From positions 1 through 64,000 of the IMG/VR virus record IMGVR_UViG_3300023179_000053: a stretch of 64,000 nucleotides of DNA; one strand, given 5' to 3'. Within the stretch, counting starts at the first letter, position 1. Each line of letters starts with the position of its first letter. The notes below the pieces were generated by a model. That model searched no databases. It was not told where the DNA came from and was given only the letters and a program-made list of their open reading frames with translations. The translations under genes and the position numbers were made by a program. This document shows, piece after piece, positions 28,349-36,478 of this stretch. This DNA comes from a virus.

Positions 28349-29206
28349 TTATCCTTCGTATTTTTCAGACAATTTCATGTTGTAATTGTTTTTAGGAGAA
28401 AATGAAATATCTCCATTTCTAATCATTTTTAATGCTGCAATTGCTGCGTTTGCATTAATGCTATTTAAATCAATACCACTGCTGTCATCATATTCATCTT
28501 CAAATTCAAGTGTTTTGAAATCTTCTTGATTAGAAAAGCTATGAGCTAGATAAGCCCAAATACTATCACTATCACCATAAAATAGCTTTTTACCAACTTG
28601 CATTGGAATATTTAAGAAATTACAAGCAACAGTTTCATATAGATCATGATGATTTATATTAAAGTTTGAAGCTTTATTCCAAAGCATATCATTCCAATCT
28701 ACTGCATTTGCAGCACAAAAACCAGCAATACAACCAACTGTATCACAATTGAATGCTTTTGTTGTTGTGTCAAACAATCCCTCTCCTTTTGACTGTGAGA
28801 TAAAATCAGTATTTACACTATAAATACCTTCAGATAGATTTTCTTCATCAAGTTCTTGATGTATTGCTTCTTGGTCTAATATGCCTAAAAATCCTGCCAT
28901 ATTAAAGTGTTTTTTGCCATTTAACTCTATAGATGCAATGACTCGATCAAAATTAAACAAATCATAGTCTTCATATTCAGAAACGCTTAAATATTTCCAA
29001 TTGTCATTTGACAATCTACCCCAAGCCATACTGTTTTTAATTTTGTCATTTGAATCAAACCACCAAGCTGAATCGTGTTCTCTTTCTTTCAACACTTGAT
29101 GATATTCAATAAATGCTTCAATTAATTCTTGAATTGATGGCTTTACAAGGATTTTTTGTTGGTTTAAAACTTTTCCAACTGTTTGTGTATTATCGATAAT
29201 AGTCAT
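28349..29206 (-). CDS. NCDTVGCIAGF-family protein B
   Basis: A 285-residue protein paralogous to the 27230 gene: FDTTTKAFNCDTVGCIAGFCAANAVDW near residues 138-164 and VACNFLNIPMQVGKKLFYGDSDSIWAYLAHSF follow in the same order, as does the MAGFLGILDQEA segment. An intragenomic duplication with a small gene in between. Function unknown. Confidence 0.65.
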   Translation of the reverse strand: MTIIDNTQTVGKVLNQQKILVKPSIQELIEAFIEYHQVLKEREHDSAWWFDSNDKIKNSMAWGRLSNDNWKYLSVSEYEDYDLFNFDRVIASIELNGKKHFNMAGFLGILDQEAIHQELDEENLSEGIYSVNTDFISQSKGEGLFDTTTKAFNCDTVGCIAGFCAANAVDWNDMLWNKASNFNINHHDLYETVACNFLNIPMQVGKKLFYGDSDSIWAYLAHSFSNQEDFKTLEFEDEYDDSSGIDLNSINANAAIAALKMIRNGDISFSPKNNYNMKLSEKYEG

Positions 29207-29207
29207 T

Positions 29208-29489
29208 TTATTCTTCCTCCGATACGTTGTATATTGTTTGTAGTGCTTCTGACATTTTTAATTTATCCCATAACTCATTACAAAAAGATTCGTCTAAGTC
29301 TAAATCATCGTTATTGATTTTAGACCATTGACCTATCTTGTTATTAAATACTACTCCATCATTAAATTTTGATTCGCAAGTTTCATGATCAAGTAGATAT
29401 TGGTTATTATTATTTTTATCTTTCCATGCTTTAATTACGTAATAGAACTCTTTTCTATCTATATTATTATGTGGTTCTGGTTTACCCAT
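29208..29489 (-). CDS. small acidic hypothetical protein
   Basis: A 93-residue protein with REFYYVIKAWKDKNNNNQYLLD and VVFNNKIGQWSKINNDDLDLDE; the YVIKAW..KN..QYLLD stretch has the look of a small beta-sheet. It ends one nt before the 28349 gene. No family recognised. Confidence 0.55.
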   Translation of the reverse strand: MGKPEPHNNIDRKEFYYVIKAWKDKNNNNQYLLDHETCESKFNDGVVFNNKIGQWSKINNDDLDLDESFCNELWDKLKMSEALQTIYNVSEEE

Positions 29490-29508
29490 TGTATCTTCTT
29501 TCTGTTGT

Positions 29509-29895
29509 TTATTGGATCATTTGTTTTATCGATGAAATCACACCTTTCAAATATTCTTCAACTTGTTCACATTCCTCTGGATTAAATCCAACTAATTCTC
29601 CGGCAACATCTTTTGTAAGAATAACATTGCCAACTATATATTGCCCTGTAAGAAACATAGCAATATGATTTATTGACAGACCTTTATTCAAACCGTCTTC
29701 ATCTACAACAACAACTGCTTCATCAAGTATATTTGTATCAACAAGCAAATGATCTAGTTGAACTATTTCAATCCATCCACCATTTAATAATGATCTAGTT
29801 TCATCAAGCAATATAGATGGATTACCAGATGTGTATACATCTATATCTGAGGAAGTTGAAATTATAATGTGTTTTTGCTGTGTATTAAATGGCAT
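29509..29895 (-). CDS. hypothetical alpha/beta protein
   Basis: A 128-residue protein beginning MPFNTQQKHIIISTSSDIDVYTSGN; LLVDTNILDEAVVVVDEDG and NVILTKDVAGELVGF suggest alternating strands and helices. Overlaps the next gene by 11 nt. Function unknown. Confidence 0.55.
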   Translation of the reverse strand: MPFNTQQKHIIISTSSDIDVYTSGNPSILLDETRSLLNGGWIEIVQLDHLLVDTNILDEAVVVVDEDGLNKGLSINHIAMFLTGQYIVGNVILTKDVAGELVGFNPEECEQVEEYLKGVISSIKQMIQ

Positions 29896-30160
29896 TTTGC
29901 TTCTCCATTCTTTCTTTGATATTTTTAATTACTGTTTTATTGGTTTGCAATTCTGATAAATCCCACCCTAAATCTTCAAGTTTTTGCCATACCAAATCTA
30001 ACATTTCTGTATCTGTTAGTTCGCCAAGTGGAGTTGTTATTATTTCAGCTATTTCAGTAATAGTTTTACTATACTGACCATGTGTTATTTCAGATTGTCT
30101 GTATGGTCTACCATTGTTATTATTGTTGTAATAGAGACCACCATGTGGATTAAATAACAT
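29885..30160 (-). CDS. hypothetical protein, paralogue of the 42111 gene
   Basis: A 91-residue protein with an Asn-rich start (YYNNNNNGRPYRQ) and a helical C-terminal two thirds: ITEIAEIITTPLGELTDTEMLDLVWQKLEDLGWDL. The 66-residue protein at 42111 has a matching IIDILTTPGEYLTDGECIDMIWNTI. The shared TTP-G-LTD-E/C-DM-W pattern marks a small duplicated family of unknown role. Confidence 0.6.
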   Translation of the reverse strand: MLFNPHGGLYYNNNNNGRPYRQSEITHGQYSKTITEIAEIITTPLGELTDTEMLDLVWQKLEDLGWDLSELQTNKTVIKNIKERMEKQNAI

Positions 30161-30188
30161 ATTGCCTCCTTTTGTTTTTATTACTTAG

Positions 30189-30262
30189 CGTTTCCGATAG
30201 GATTTGAACCTACAACCTACTGATTAGAAGTCAGTTGCTCTATCCAATTGAGCTACGGAAAC
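30189..30262 (-). tRNA. tRNA-Arg(TCT)
   Basis: Acceptor GTTTCCG/CGGAAAC, D arm with GG, anticodon arm ACTGA-CTTCTAA-TCAGT giving TCT, T arm with TTCAAAT loop. CCA is not encoded. It reads AGA codons, which are common in AT-rich phage genes. Confidence 0.92.
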
Positions 30263-30265
30263 AAT

Positions 30266-30320
30266 AAAAATGCCGGATAGAATAAAGTGTCGCAGCACTT
30301 TATTATTCTACCCGGCATTT
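30266..30320 (-). terminator. long hairpin between tRNA-Arg and 30351 gene
   Basis: About 22 pairs: AAATGCCGG...AATAAAGTG against CACTTTATT...CCGGCATTT, 6-nt loop, with T-rich sequence on the minus side. It would end transcription of the 30351 gene or define the tRNA 5' side by processing. Confidence 0.65.
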
Positions 30321-30350
30321 AGGGGGATTATTTATTATTACCCCTAGTTA

Positions 30351-30932
30351 TTATTGTTTTATTCTATCAAATAATTGTTCAACCATTTTATTTGTTTTTT
30401 CAGCTTGTTGTAAATGTTGTTTAATTGTAATTTTATTACCTTTTGTAGCAAAAAATATTTTAGATCTGTGTACAAACATTTCACCATTTTTAAAATGCCA
30501 TTTCCACATTTCACCTTCTTCTCCACGCCACACTATTTCTGTATCATTTTCAATATATGGAGCAAGAGCACAAAAGAATATATCTTCATTACCTGCTTTA
30601 TTTGAATAGGATATGTCTACAAGATTGTTTTTTTCATCAAAAACTGAATCAAAGCCTAATTCATTTAAAATTTCTTTAAGATCTTTTAATTTGTTATGAT
30701 AATCAGAAGCCATCCAACTAAACCATCTAGCAGGGTGGTAATCTAACCCATCTGGTCTTTTGTCGCCTTTATTTACTTTATCCTCTCCCCCATAGATTCC
30801 GCCATCTTTTAGCAAATCATATGCTGGATTAGAATTAAGTTCACATAAAGCCTCATATGCTTTTTGCACATTTTTGGCTTTAATAATTGCACCATTAGTT
30901 TTAATTGATTGAATATCTACGTAGTAGCCCAT
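30351..30932 (-). CDS. conserved-type hypothetical protein with WFSWM and WRGEEGEMWKW motifs
   Basis: A 193-residue protein. MGYYVDIQS start, HPARWFSWMASDYHNKLKDLKEILNELGF near residues 66-94, then IFFCALAPYIENDTEIVWRGEEGEMWKWHF near 116-146. This combination recurs in bacterial and phage proteins of unknown function, often in actinobacteria. Downstream lies a strong hairpin and tRNA-Arg. Confidence 0.65.
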   Translation of the reverse strand: MGYYVDIQSIKTNGAIIKAKNVQKAYEALCELNSNPAYDLLKDGGIYGGEDKVNKGDKRPDGLDYHPARWFSWMASDYHNKLKDLKEILNELGFDSVFDEKNNLVDISYSNKAGNEDIFFCALAPYIENDTEIVWRGEEGEMWKWHFKNGEMFVHRSKIFFATKGNKITIKQHLQQAEKTNKMVEQLFDRIKQ

Positions 30933-30944
30933 TATCTTCCTTTG

Positions 30945-31166
30945 CTATTTGTTGTATAAAACGCTATCTTGTGGGTATCCACTAGGATACTTTTCATTGA
31001 AGTTTTGAATTGCCAATTCGTAGGCATTATCAAAACCGGGAGTTTCTTCCATTGGTTCATCTATTAATGGAATAAATCCTCTTTCTACTAAGTCAAGAAA
31101 TGCTGACTCTATAAATTTATCTTGTACTTGTTCAGGGGCATTTTCCCAATGTGTTTCATCTACCAT
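30945..31166 (-). CDS. small acidic hypothetical protein
   Basis: A 73-residue protein rich in Glu/Asp with a Pro-rich centre (PLIDEPMEETPGF) and an end reading NEKYPSGYPQDSVLYNK. It shares its first base with the stop of the upstream gene (TAATG). No family recognised. Confidence 0.5.
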   Translation of the reverse strand: MVDETHWENAPEQVQDKFIESAFLDLVERGFIPLIDEPMEETPGFDNAYELAIQNFNEKYPSGYPQDSVLYNK

Positions 31167-31465
31167 TATTCTTCTCCTTCTTCATCTGTAAAAGTTCCCC
31201 ATTTAATTACAATGGCATTATCTCCATGACTATCTGCTTCCCAAGGTTTTTCTGTAACTATATAAGCAAGCCTATTGACCCATCTATAGCCACTTTCAAT
31301 CCACAACTCATTGCCTTCGGCAATCATAGTCCATACTTTTCTTGGCTCAATAGATTGAATAAATTTTTTCTCCACCCCAAATGTTTCATATGTTTTTACA
31401 CGATCATCTTCCATTTCGGGTGAATATTTATCAATCCAATCATCTGGTAACATTACTTTAACCAT
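31166..31465 (-). CDS. small hypothetical protein
   Basis: A 99-residue protein starting MVKVMLPDDWIDKYSPEME; strands such as KVWTMIAEGNELWIESGYRWVNRLAYIV suggest a small beta domain. Translationally coupled to the gene downstream. Function unknown. Confidence 0.55.
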   Translation of the reverse strand: MVKVMLPDDWIDKYSPEMEDDRVKTYETFGVEKKFIQSIEPRKVWTMIAEGNELWIESGYRWVNRLAYIVTEKPWEADSHGDNAIVIKWGTFTDEEGEE

Positions 31466-31479
31466 ATTTATCTTTTCCT

Positions 31480-32010
31480 TTACATTGACCAGTGGTCAGC
31501 GCCACCATTTTCGTATAGATACTTTGATACTTTTAGATTACAATCAACATCAAACAGACCATCAATTGATGTACCGCAAATGTTTTTTGTAACTGTTTTC
31601 CAAGTAGAATTAACTTGTAGAAGCCCCAAGTCTTGTGAACCATCTTTGTTTAATTTAGTGTTGTGAGCTTCCGGATTACATCTACTTTCTCTCCAAGCTA
31701 TATAAGAAAATAGCTTTGGTGGAAGACCATACTCAACAAATTTAGATTCCCATTGCGGGCATCTTTCTGTTTCGTCTTTAGGTATTCTCCTTTTAGTTTC
31801 TGCCGGCACTTGTGCCATTGGCAATGTAGATGTAGTTGTAGTTGTCTCTACAGTAGTTGTAGTTTCTACTACAGGAGCATCAACGACAATTACTTGAGCA
31901 GATTCTTGCTTTTCATAATTGTCTTCAACTATTGTTTTTGTAATGACAGCGCCTGTAAAAGCGCCATAAATTAAGCCTATAACTGCTATATAAGGCTGCG
32001 ATTGTAACAT
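31480..32010 (-). CDS. membrane-anchored lytic transglycosylase-like protein
   Basis: From the ATG at 32010, preceded by GGAGGAAAAT, the product is 176 residues. Residues about 5-25 form a signal anchor (YIAVIGLIYGAFTGAVIT), residues 42-66 a Thr-rich linker, and the C-terminal part an SLT/lysozyme-like domain: FSYIAWRESRCNPEAHN with the catalytic Glu, then DLGLLQVNSTW. It should cut peptidoglycan outside the membrane, at entry or lysis. Actinobacterial resuscitation-factor-like proteins share this layout. Confidence 0.7.
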   Translation of the reverse strand: MLQSQPYIAVIGLIYGAFTGAVITKTIVEDNYEKQESAQVIVVDAPVVETTTTVETTTTTSTLPMAQVPAETKRRIPKDETERCPQWESKFVEYGLPPKLFSYIAWRESRCNPEAHNTKLNKDGSQDLGLLQVNSTWKTVTKNICGTSIDGLFDVDCNLKVSKYLYENGGADHWSM

Positions 32011-32064
32011 ATTTTCCTCCAAAGTTTAGGGTTTGCGTTATTACGCATTAGCATTTCTAATAGA

Positions 32065-32103
32065 AGAAACGTTAGTAAATCAACAACTTTACTTACGTTT
32101 TCT
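32065..32103. repeat. imperfect 15-bp hairpin in the 32010-32152 gap
   Basis: AGAAACGTTAGTAAA faces TTTACTTACGTTTTCT over an 8-nt loop with one bulge and one mismatch. A small TGCG/CGCA hairpin lies 17 nt to the left. Could be a terminator remnant or processing signal next to the tRNA-like gene. Confidence 0.5.
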
Positions 32104-32151
32104 TAGTTACTATTTTATAAATAATCCTCCTTGATATACACTTTTATTTTG

Positions 32152-32228
32152 TGCTGGCGATGGGACTTGAACCCATATGTCACCAGTTAACCTTTCTACA
32201 CTTTATAAGAGTGAGGGTATACGCCAGC
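32152..32228 (-). tRNA. tRNA-like gene lacking a D arm (anticodon read as TAT)
   Basis: Perfect 7-bp acceptor GCTGGCG/CGCCAGC, T8-A9, and a perfect T arm ATGGG-TTCAAGT-CCCAT. An anticodon-like arm CACT-CTTATAA-AGTG follows after only seven nt, so no D arm fits; a long segment with GTT-AACTGGT-GAC lies where the variable arm belongs. Either a degenerate tRNA, a D-armless tRNA or an interrupted one. Confidence 0.5.
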
Positions 32229-32235
32229 TTATGAT

Positions 32236-32622
32236 CTAGTCGTTGTCCCCAGATATGTCTTCTTCCATTTCAAGTAGTGCAATAATTTCTTTGTGCATAC
32301 TTGGTCTATTAGACATATTCTCTGCTAACCGTTCACGAACATTTTGATTATAATGTTGCGTATATGTATTTGAAACTTCTTTCATTGTAATATCATTACT
32401 TTCAGCAAGCTCTTTCATAATGATACTCATATGCATCATAAATGCATATATTAATGCCGGCATAAAAAATGGATTGTCTCCGTGTTCATCAGATAGTGAC
32501 TGAAACAAAGTTTCTAGTATTACTTTATTTTCTTTTGCTGAATTATCAGATGAGTTGATAAATGTATTAAACATTTGCAACGCAATATCTGTAAACAGGA
32601 ATTCATCTTTTTGATTTGTCAT
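32236..32622 (-). CDS. helical hypothetical protein
   Basis: A 128-residue protein, helical with many Met and acidic residues (DIALQMFNTFINSS, ALIYAFMMHMSIIMKELAESN, EIIALLEMEEDISGDND). It reads as a compact bundle without catalytic motif. It lies between the tRNA-like gene and tRNA-Leu. Function unknown. Confidence 0.55.
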   Translation of the reverse strand: MTNQKDEFLFTDIALQMFNTFINSSDNSAKENKVILETLFQSLSDEHGDNPFFMPALIYAFMMHMSIIMKELAESNDITMKEVSNTYTQHYNQNVRERLAENMSNRPSMHKEIIALLEMEEDISGDND

Positions 32623-32624
32623 AA

Positions 32625-32813
32625 TTATTTATACTCACTAAGAACATAATACGTATATATTTCTCGATTAGAGATTAACCATTCTACCATAGTTATCTCA
32701 TTTTGTCGAGTAAGATAGTCTAGTACATATTTAAATGAATATATATCTCCTCCTTGTTGTTTGATTCTTTTTGTAATTAATTTCATTTTTGTTGGTATGA
32801 TATTTTGTTTCAT
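32625..32813 (-). CDS. small basic protein starting just behind tRNA-Leu
   Basis: The longest frame would translate through tRNA-Leu, so the ATG at 32813, four nt after the tRNA 3' end, is preferred, giving 62 residues. It is basic at first (KMKLITKRIKQQ) then aromatic (YSFKYVLDYL, REIYTYYVLSEYK). No Shine-Dalgarno sequence; tRNA 3' processing would leave a near-leaderless message. Confidence 0.5.
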   Translation of the reverse strand: MKQNIIPTKMKLITKRIKQQGGDIYSFKYVLDYLTRQNEITMVEWLISNREIYTYYVLSEYK

Positions 32814-32817
32814 ATCG

Positions 32818-32890
32818 TGGGTGTAGTGGGATTCGAACCCACACTTTATTGATTTTAAGTCAACTGCCTCTGCCATTGGGCTACACACCC
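32818..32890 (-). tRNA. tRNA-Leu(TAA) with short variable arm
   Basis: Acceptor GGGTGTG/TACACCC with a closing G-U, T8-A9, three-pair D stem GCC/GGC, anticodon arm GTTGA-CTTAAAA-TCAAT giving TAA, variable region only AAAGT, T arm GTGGG-TTCGAAT-CCCAC, discriminator A. Bacterial leucine tRNAs normally have a long variable arm, so charging identity is uncertain. Confidence 0.8.
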
Positions 32891-32896
32891 AATTAT

Positions 32897-33232
32897 TTAT
32901 TCGATATCTTCTTGTTCTAATAAATTTGTCAACTCAATGATATCAGCCGGTGTTTCACCTTTTTGAACAAGATCATTGTGATGAGATATATTCTTTGTTA
33001 TTTCCCTAACAGATACGGAATGTGGATTATAGAAATACTCTTTTACAATTCCGGGCTGTTTCTCACCGACTGAATATTCAAATATTCTGGCATTCCAATT
33101 GTCAGGTTTAAAACCGTGTAATCTTTCGCAAATTCTATTAGCAATTGATACAGCTTCAATTACAGTAGATGTATCTTCAACTTTGATAGGGAATCTGTAT
33201 TCTACTATGTAATAGTTATCAAATTTAGGCAT
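32897..33232 (-). CDS. hypothetical protein
   Basis: A 111-residue protein with a beta-helix-beta start (YYIVEYRFPIKVEDTSTVIEAVSIANRICERL) like a small ferredoxin-like fold, then a helical end ITKNISHHNDL. Its ATG overlaps the stop of the membrane peptide upstream (TAATG). Function unknown. Confidence 0.55.
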   Translation of the reverse strand: MPKFDNYYIVEYRFPIKVEDTSTVIEAVSIANRICERLHGFKPDNWNARIFEYSVGEKQPGIVKEYFYNPHSVSVREITKNISHHNDLVQKGETPADIIELTNLLEQEDIE

Positions 33233-33360
33233 TATAATCCTTTACCAGAATACAGAATAAAACCAACTATTGCCATAAGAAATATAAGCCCCCAAGATAC
33301 CAGAGATGCTGTTATTCCCAATACAATTAATGCGGTTAATAAAATTTGCTTTTCTGTCAT
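33232..33360 (-). CDS. 42-residue membrane protein
   Basis: MTEKQILLTALIVLGITAS followed by a second hydrophobic run LVSWGLIFLMAIVGFILY and SGKGL. Start and stop overlap both neighbours (ATGA and TAATG), strong evidence that it is translated. Probably one long or two short membrane helices. Confidence 0.65.
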   Translation of the reverse strand: MTEKQILLTALIVLGITASLVSWGLIFLMAIVGFILYSGKGL

Positions 33361-35018
33361 GAGATTTCTTCTATTTGAATACTATCACCATTTACCGGAT
33401 TAAGAAATGCGTTTTTGATTACCATCGAGCTACCATCGTTAGATGTAGACATTATACCTTTCAGATTATTTACAAGCATCGGTGATTTAATCAAGAACTT
33501 TTTACTACCAATTTTTAAGATACAACCTTTAAGAACTTCTGACTTTTCTACTTGAAAGTCTAAGCCTTGTACATAAGGAAGGTCTTTAACTTTTACTTTG
33601 ATATCCTTACTACCAAAATCAATATGTATTAAGTCTTGTTTGTAATGTTCAAACATTAGCTTCCCGATTCTGTTATCAGCAAGATTTCTAAACTCAGTAT
33701 TACCATCTGTGTACCCAGAATCATAATGATCATATTCGTGTATAATAGTAGCAATCAGTGATTCAACACTAGAAGATTTTGCGTGATGTTTATTTATCAG
33801 AATCTGTCTTTCTTGTCTTGGTTTATCTACAAGTATAGTTAGACCAAGCAGGTTTTGACTTTCAGCAGAGAATAACCCTATCTTTCTATGCATTGTTTTC
33901 AAACCTTTTTCAAAGTGCTCTGCTATCTCTAACGCTCTGACAAAGTTGGGGTAGTTTTCGTAATCATACTCAACATCATATTTAAGATCTTCATTTGCAA
34001 TATCAGAAAGTGTTCTGACACCGGATTTCTTAAGTATATAGTACAAGTTTGAAGACAGGCAATGAACAGATGAATACCCTAGTTCTTTAACTTTAAGAGC
34101 TACATTAGGAACTGCTGATTCAATAGAATTCAATAACACTGATTTATCACCGTACTTCAAATTAAAACATTCACCCCAGACATCATTAACTCTATTGTAT
34201 TCAAAAGCAGCTTCTGAAAAATGCCAGAATTCCATATTGTCATTATCAAGTGGTTCAATACCAATAATCTTGTCTAAGATGGTATTAATTACAGCTTTAT
34301 TGTCCATATGGCATAATGCTCTTGCGATATCATAAGATACTAAATACGGAGATGCCAATTTTCTTTCTTCATTTAACTTAAATGACTTGCCATTGTAATG
34401 AAATAAATAGTCTTCATCACTTTCATATACCAGCACAGATTTACAATAAATAGCGGCGGCATTTGTATTTACTGGCTTTAAAATGTCAACTTTATTTATT
34501 GAGCAACTGTAATAAACTTCAGCGTTATCACAATAGTAATAATCGTGATTTCTGTACACTTCCATAATTTTATCGGTTGCTTCAATAAATATTGAGAATT
34601 CGCCTTCTTTGAAATAAACGTCATCTACTAGATCAATTCCCCACAATGACTTATCATTTCTAGCACCATCTTTTGCATTACTTACAACTTCTCGATAAAT
34701 TTGAAATTCATCTTCCCAAGATAATGTGCCGGCATCAACTGTAAATGAAGATGGAATTTGCTCATAACCATAATCATAATATACAACATCAATGCCTTGA
34801 AGTTTTCTTGCAATGTATCTAAGTTGATATGGACCATCTTGGTCATTGCCAACAAATACAAATTCAACACCTTTTCTTAATGCAAGAATTGGTGCGTATT
34901 TAATGCCGGAACCGAATTGACCAATAGTTTCTTCATCATCACGCTTTGTAGATAAACCTAGGTATTGTAAGTTTAGTCTACTAACTTCGTCTGCTTTATT
35001 CCATATTCTTAGATACAT
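33357..35018 (-). CDS. GHKL-type ATPase fused to HExxH metallopeptidase-like domain
   Basis: A 553-residue protein. Near residues 22-45, LGLSTKRDDEETIGQFGSGIKYAPI matches the ATP-lid region of GHKL ATPases (Hsp90, MutL, MORC), and the first 250 residues look like that fold. Near residue 430, IIHEYDHYDSGYTDGNTEFRN holds a HExxH zinc motif with a downstream Glu as possible third ligand. Related fused proteins occur in other large phages with unknown role. It may be a stress, anti-defence or maturation enzyme; inference only. Confidence 0.65.
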   Translation of the reverse strand: MYLRIWNKADEVSRLNLQYLGLSTKRDDEETIGQFGSGIKYAPILALRKGVEFVFVGNDQDGPYQLRYIARKLQGIDVVYYDYGYEQIPSSFTVDAGTLSWEDEFQIYREVVSNAKDGARNDKSLWGIDLVDDVYFKEGEFSIFIEATDKIMEVYRNHDYYYCDNAEVYYSCSINKVDILKPVNTNAAAIYCKSVLVYESDEDYLFHYNGKSFKLNEERKLASPYLVSYDIARALCHMDNKAVINTILDKIIGIEPLDNDNMEFWHFSEAAFEYNRVNDVWGECFNLKYGDKSVLLNSIESAVPNVALKVKELGYSSVHCLSSNLYYILKKSGVRTLSDIANEDLKYDVEYDYENYPNFVRALEIAEHFEKGLKTMHRKIGLFSAESQNLLGLTILVDKPRQERQILINKHHAKSSSVESLIATIIHEYDHYDSGYTDGNTEFRNLADNRIGKLMFEHYKQDLIHIDFGSKDIKVKVKDLPYVQGLDFQVEKSEVLKGCILKIGSKKFLIKSPMLVNNLKGIMSTSNDGSSMVIKNAFLNPVNGDSIQIEEIS

Positions 35019-35046
35019 TGCAATACTCCCTTTGTTGTTTTATTAA

Positions 35047-35853
35047 CTATAGAGGATTAGTTGAATTATTAGAGCTAAGAGCCTGAACTCTTGCTGTTTG
35101 AAGTTGTTTATCATCAAACAAAAATTCTTTCAATCTTTGCGCTTGCTCGTCTGTATAAGTAGTAATCTTAAAGTGTGTACAAGGGTATGCTGTGCTTGGC
35201 ACTAAATCTTCAATAATTTCAACTTTTGTTGCTTTGTTGAATTCATTGGACAAGCCAGCTTTGTTGACAACATTTTGAGAAACTAATTCAATAAGCCTAA
35301 TCAGTGCAATTACTGAAGTGTTTAAACTACTGATGACACTGCTATTTTGACTTCTCTCATTAATTGCTGTTAAATAATCTCCTGATTTTACAGGCACAAT
35401 TGAATCTAACACAATATTAATGTCAGTAGCAATAGTATTTACAACTGCGTTCCAAACACTTCTACCTAAGCGGCAATGACTGGCTGGATTTGTTCTTATG
35501 TAATCATCAAGATTACTTTGAATCCAATCATCAGTAATTGCTGAATCATTCATAATATCTTCAACATCGGATCTAATTTCATCCATTACATTAGATGATG
35601 TTAGATACCTATCATCAAATGACTCTGTTAAATCGTCTTTAATTTCCTCTTTGAAAGAGTAAACATTGCTTGAGTCATCAAACCATTCATTAATACGATC
35701 ATCAATTTGCTCATCTTCGAGTGGTTCAATTTTCTCTTTAACTTTGTTATAAACGACATTGATAACATTGTCATTTTTTGCTAGAGACTCAACCAATAAA
35801 TTGATTGGAATCGTGACAGATATTTCATTATTTGTTTGTTCATTTGTTTCCAT
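35047..35853 (-). CDS. acidic helical hypothetical protein
   Basis: The start at ATG 35853 (METNEQTNN) has AGGAGCAAATC upstream; an in-frame GTG at 35988 has none. The product is 268 residues, acidic, with repeated helical segments (DDRINEWFDDSSNVYSFKEEI, DLTESFDDRY, DEIRSDVEDIMND) and a C-terminal beta part (FKITTYTDEQAQRLKEFL). Could be a large coiled or bundled protein; function unknown. Confidence 0.55.
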   Translation of the reverse strand: METNEQTNNEISVTIPINLLVESLAKNDNVINVVYNKVKEKIEPLEDEQIDDRINEWFDDSSNVYSFKEEIKDDLTESFDDRYLTSSNVMDEIRSDVEDIMNDSAITDDWIQSNLDDYIRTNPASHCRLGRSVWNAVVNTIATDINIVLDSIVPVKSGDYLTAINERSQNSSVISSLNTSVIALIRLIELVSQNVVNKAGLSNEFNKATKVEIIEDLVPSTAYPCTHFKITTYTDEQAQRLKEFLFDDKQLQTARVQALSSNNSTNPL

Positions 35854-36003
35854 GATTTGCTCCTGTTTGGTTAGTATTACATTTCCTGCTATTTCTGTTC
35901 TTTCTATTATTTCCACGGCGTTTTCCTGTTCTAATCGCCCCACAGCGTTTTTATTCTTTTTCTGTATGAAGTTGAGTATGCGTTTCACAACGTATCATCA
36001 CAA

Positions 36004-36468
36004 CTACACTAGGTCCATTAATCCATCACAATATATCTCAGCGAATTCCCATAGTGGGTCGTTCTCATTAACTTCCATTTGTGCGTGGTCAAACCAATCA
36101 GCAAAATGATATACAACTCGCACAATAGTTTCCGTATATTCTGGATCAATGAATACTTCTAGATAATCTGCCGGACCACCTGTACTCAATTCAATTTTAA
36201 TTACTTTTGTAATTACAAATCCAAGTGGAAATTCTACAAGACTATCTTCATTGTATTCATTATCGGATGCGTTTTCTCTGAATTTAGCTACTTCATCTTC
36301 AGATGGTTCTCTATCTTCATTTTTTGTGAATTCCTCGACAAACTGCTCTGTCAATTCATCAAGTTCATCTGCCGCAGTTCCATTATGAAACTTTAGCATT
36401 TTAGCTACAGTTTCATTTCTATGATTATACTGTTCTTTTATGCGCTCTGCGCAAGTTGGCTGTGTCAT
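36004..36468 (-). CDS. acidic hypothetical protein
   Basis: A 154-residue protein starting MTQPTCAERIKEQYNHRNETV, with a long acidic helix (DELDELTEQFVEEFTKNEDREPSEDEVAKFR) and a C-terminal beta region (VITKVIKIELSTGGPADYLEVFID). Similar charge pattern to DNA-mimic inhibitors, though no family is recognised. Confidence 0.55.
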   Translation of the reverse strand: MTQPTCAERIKEQYNHRNETVAKMLKFHNGTAADELDELTEQFVEEFTKNEDREPSEDEVAKFRENASDNEYNEDSLVEFPLGFVITKVIKIELSTGGPADYLEVFIDPEYTETIVRVVYHFADWFDHAQMEVNENDPLWEFAEIYCDGLMDLV

Positions 36469-36478
36469 TTATTATCTC

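Noticed and set aside
32814-32888. N-terminal extension of the 32625 gene
   Set aside because: It translates the antisense-free body of tRNA-Leu; the ATG at 32813 is used instead.
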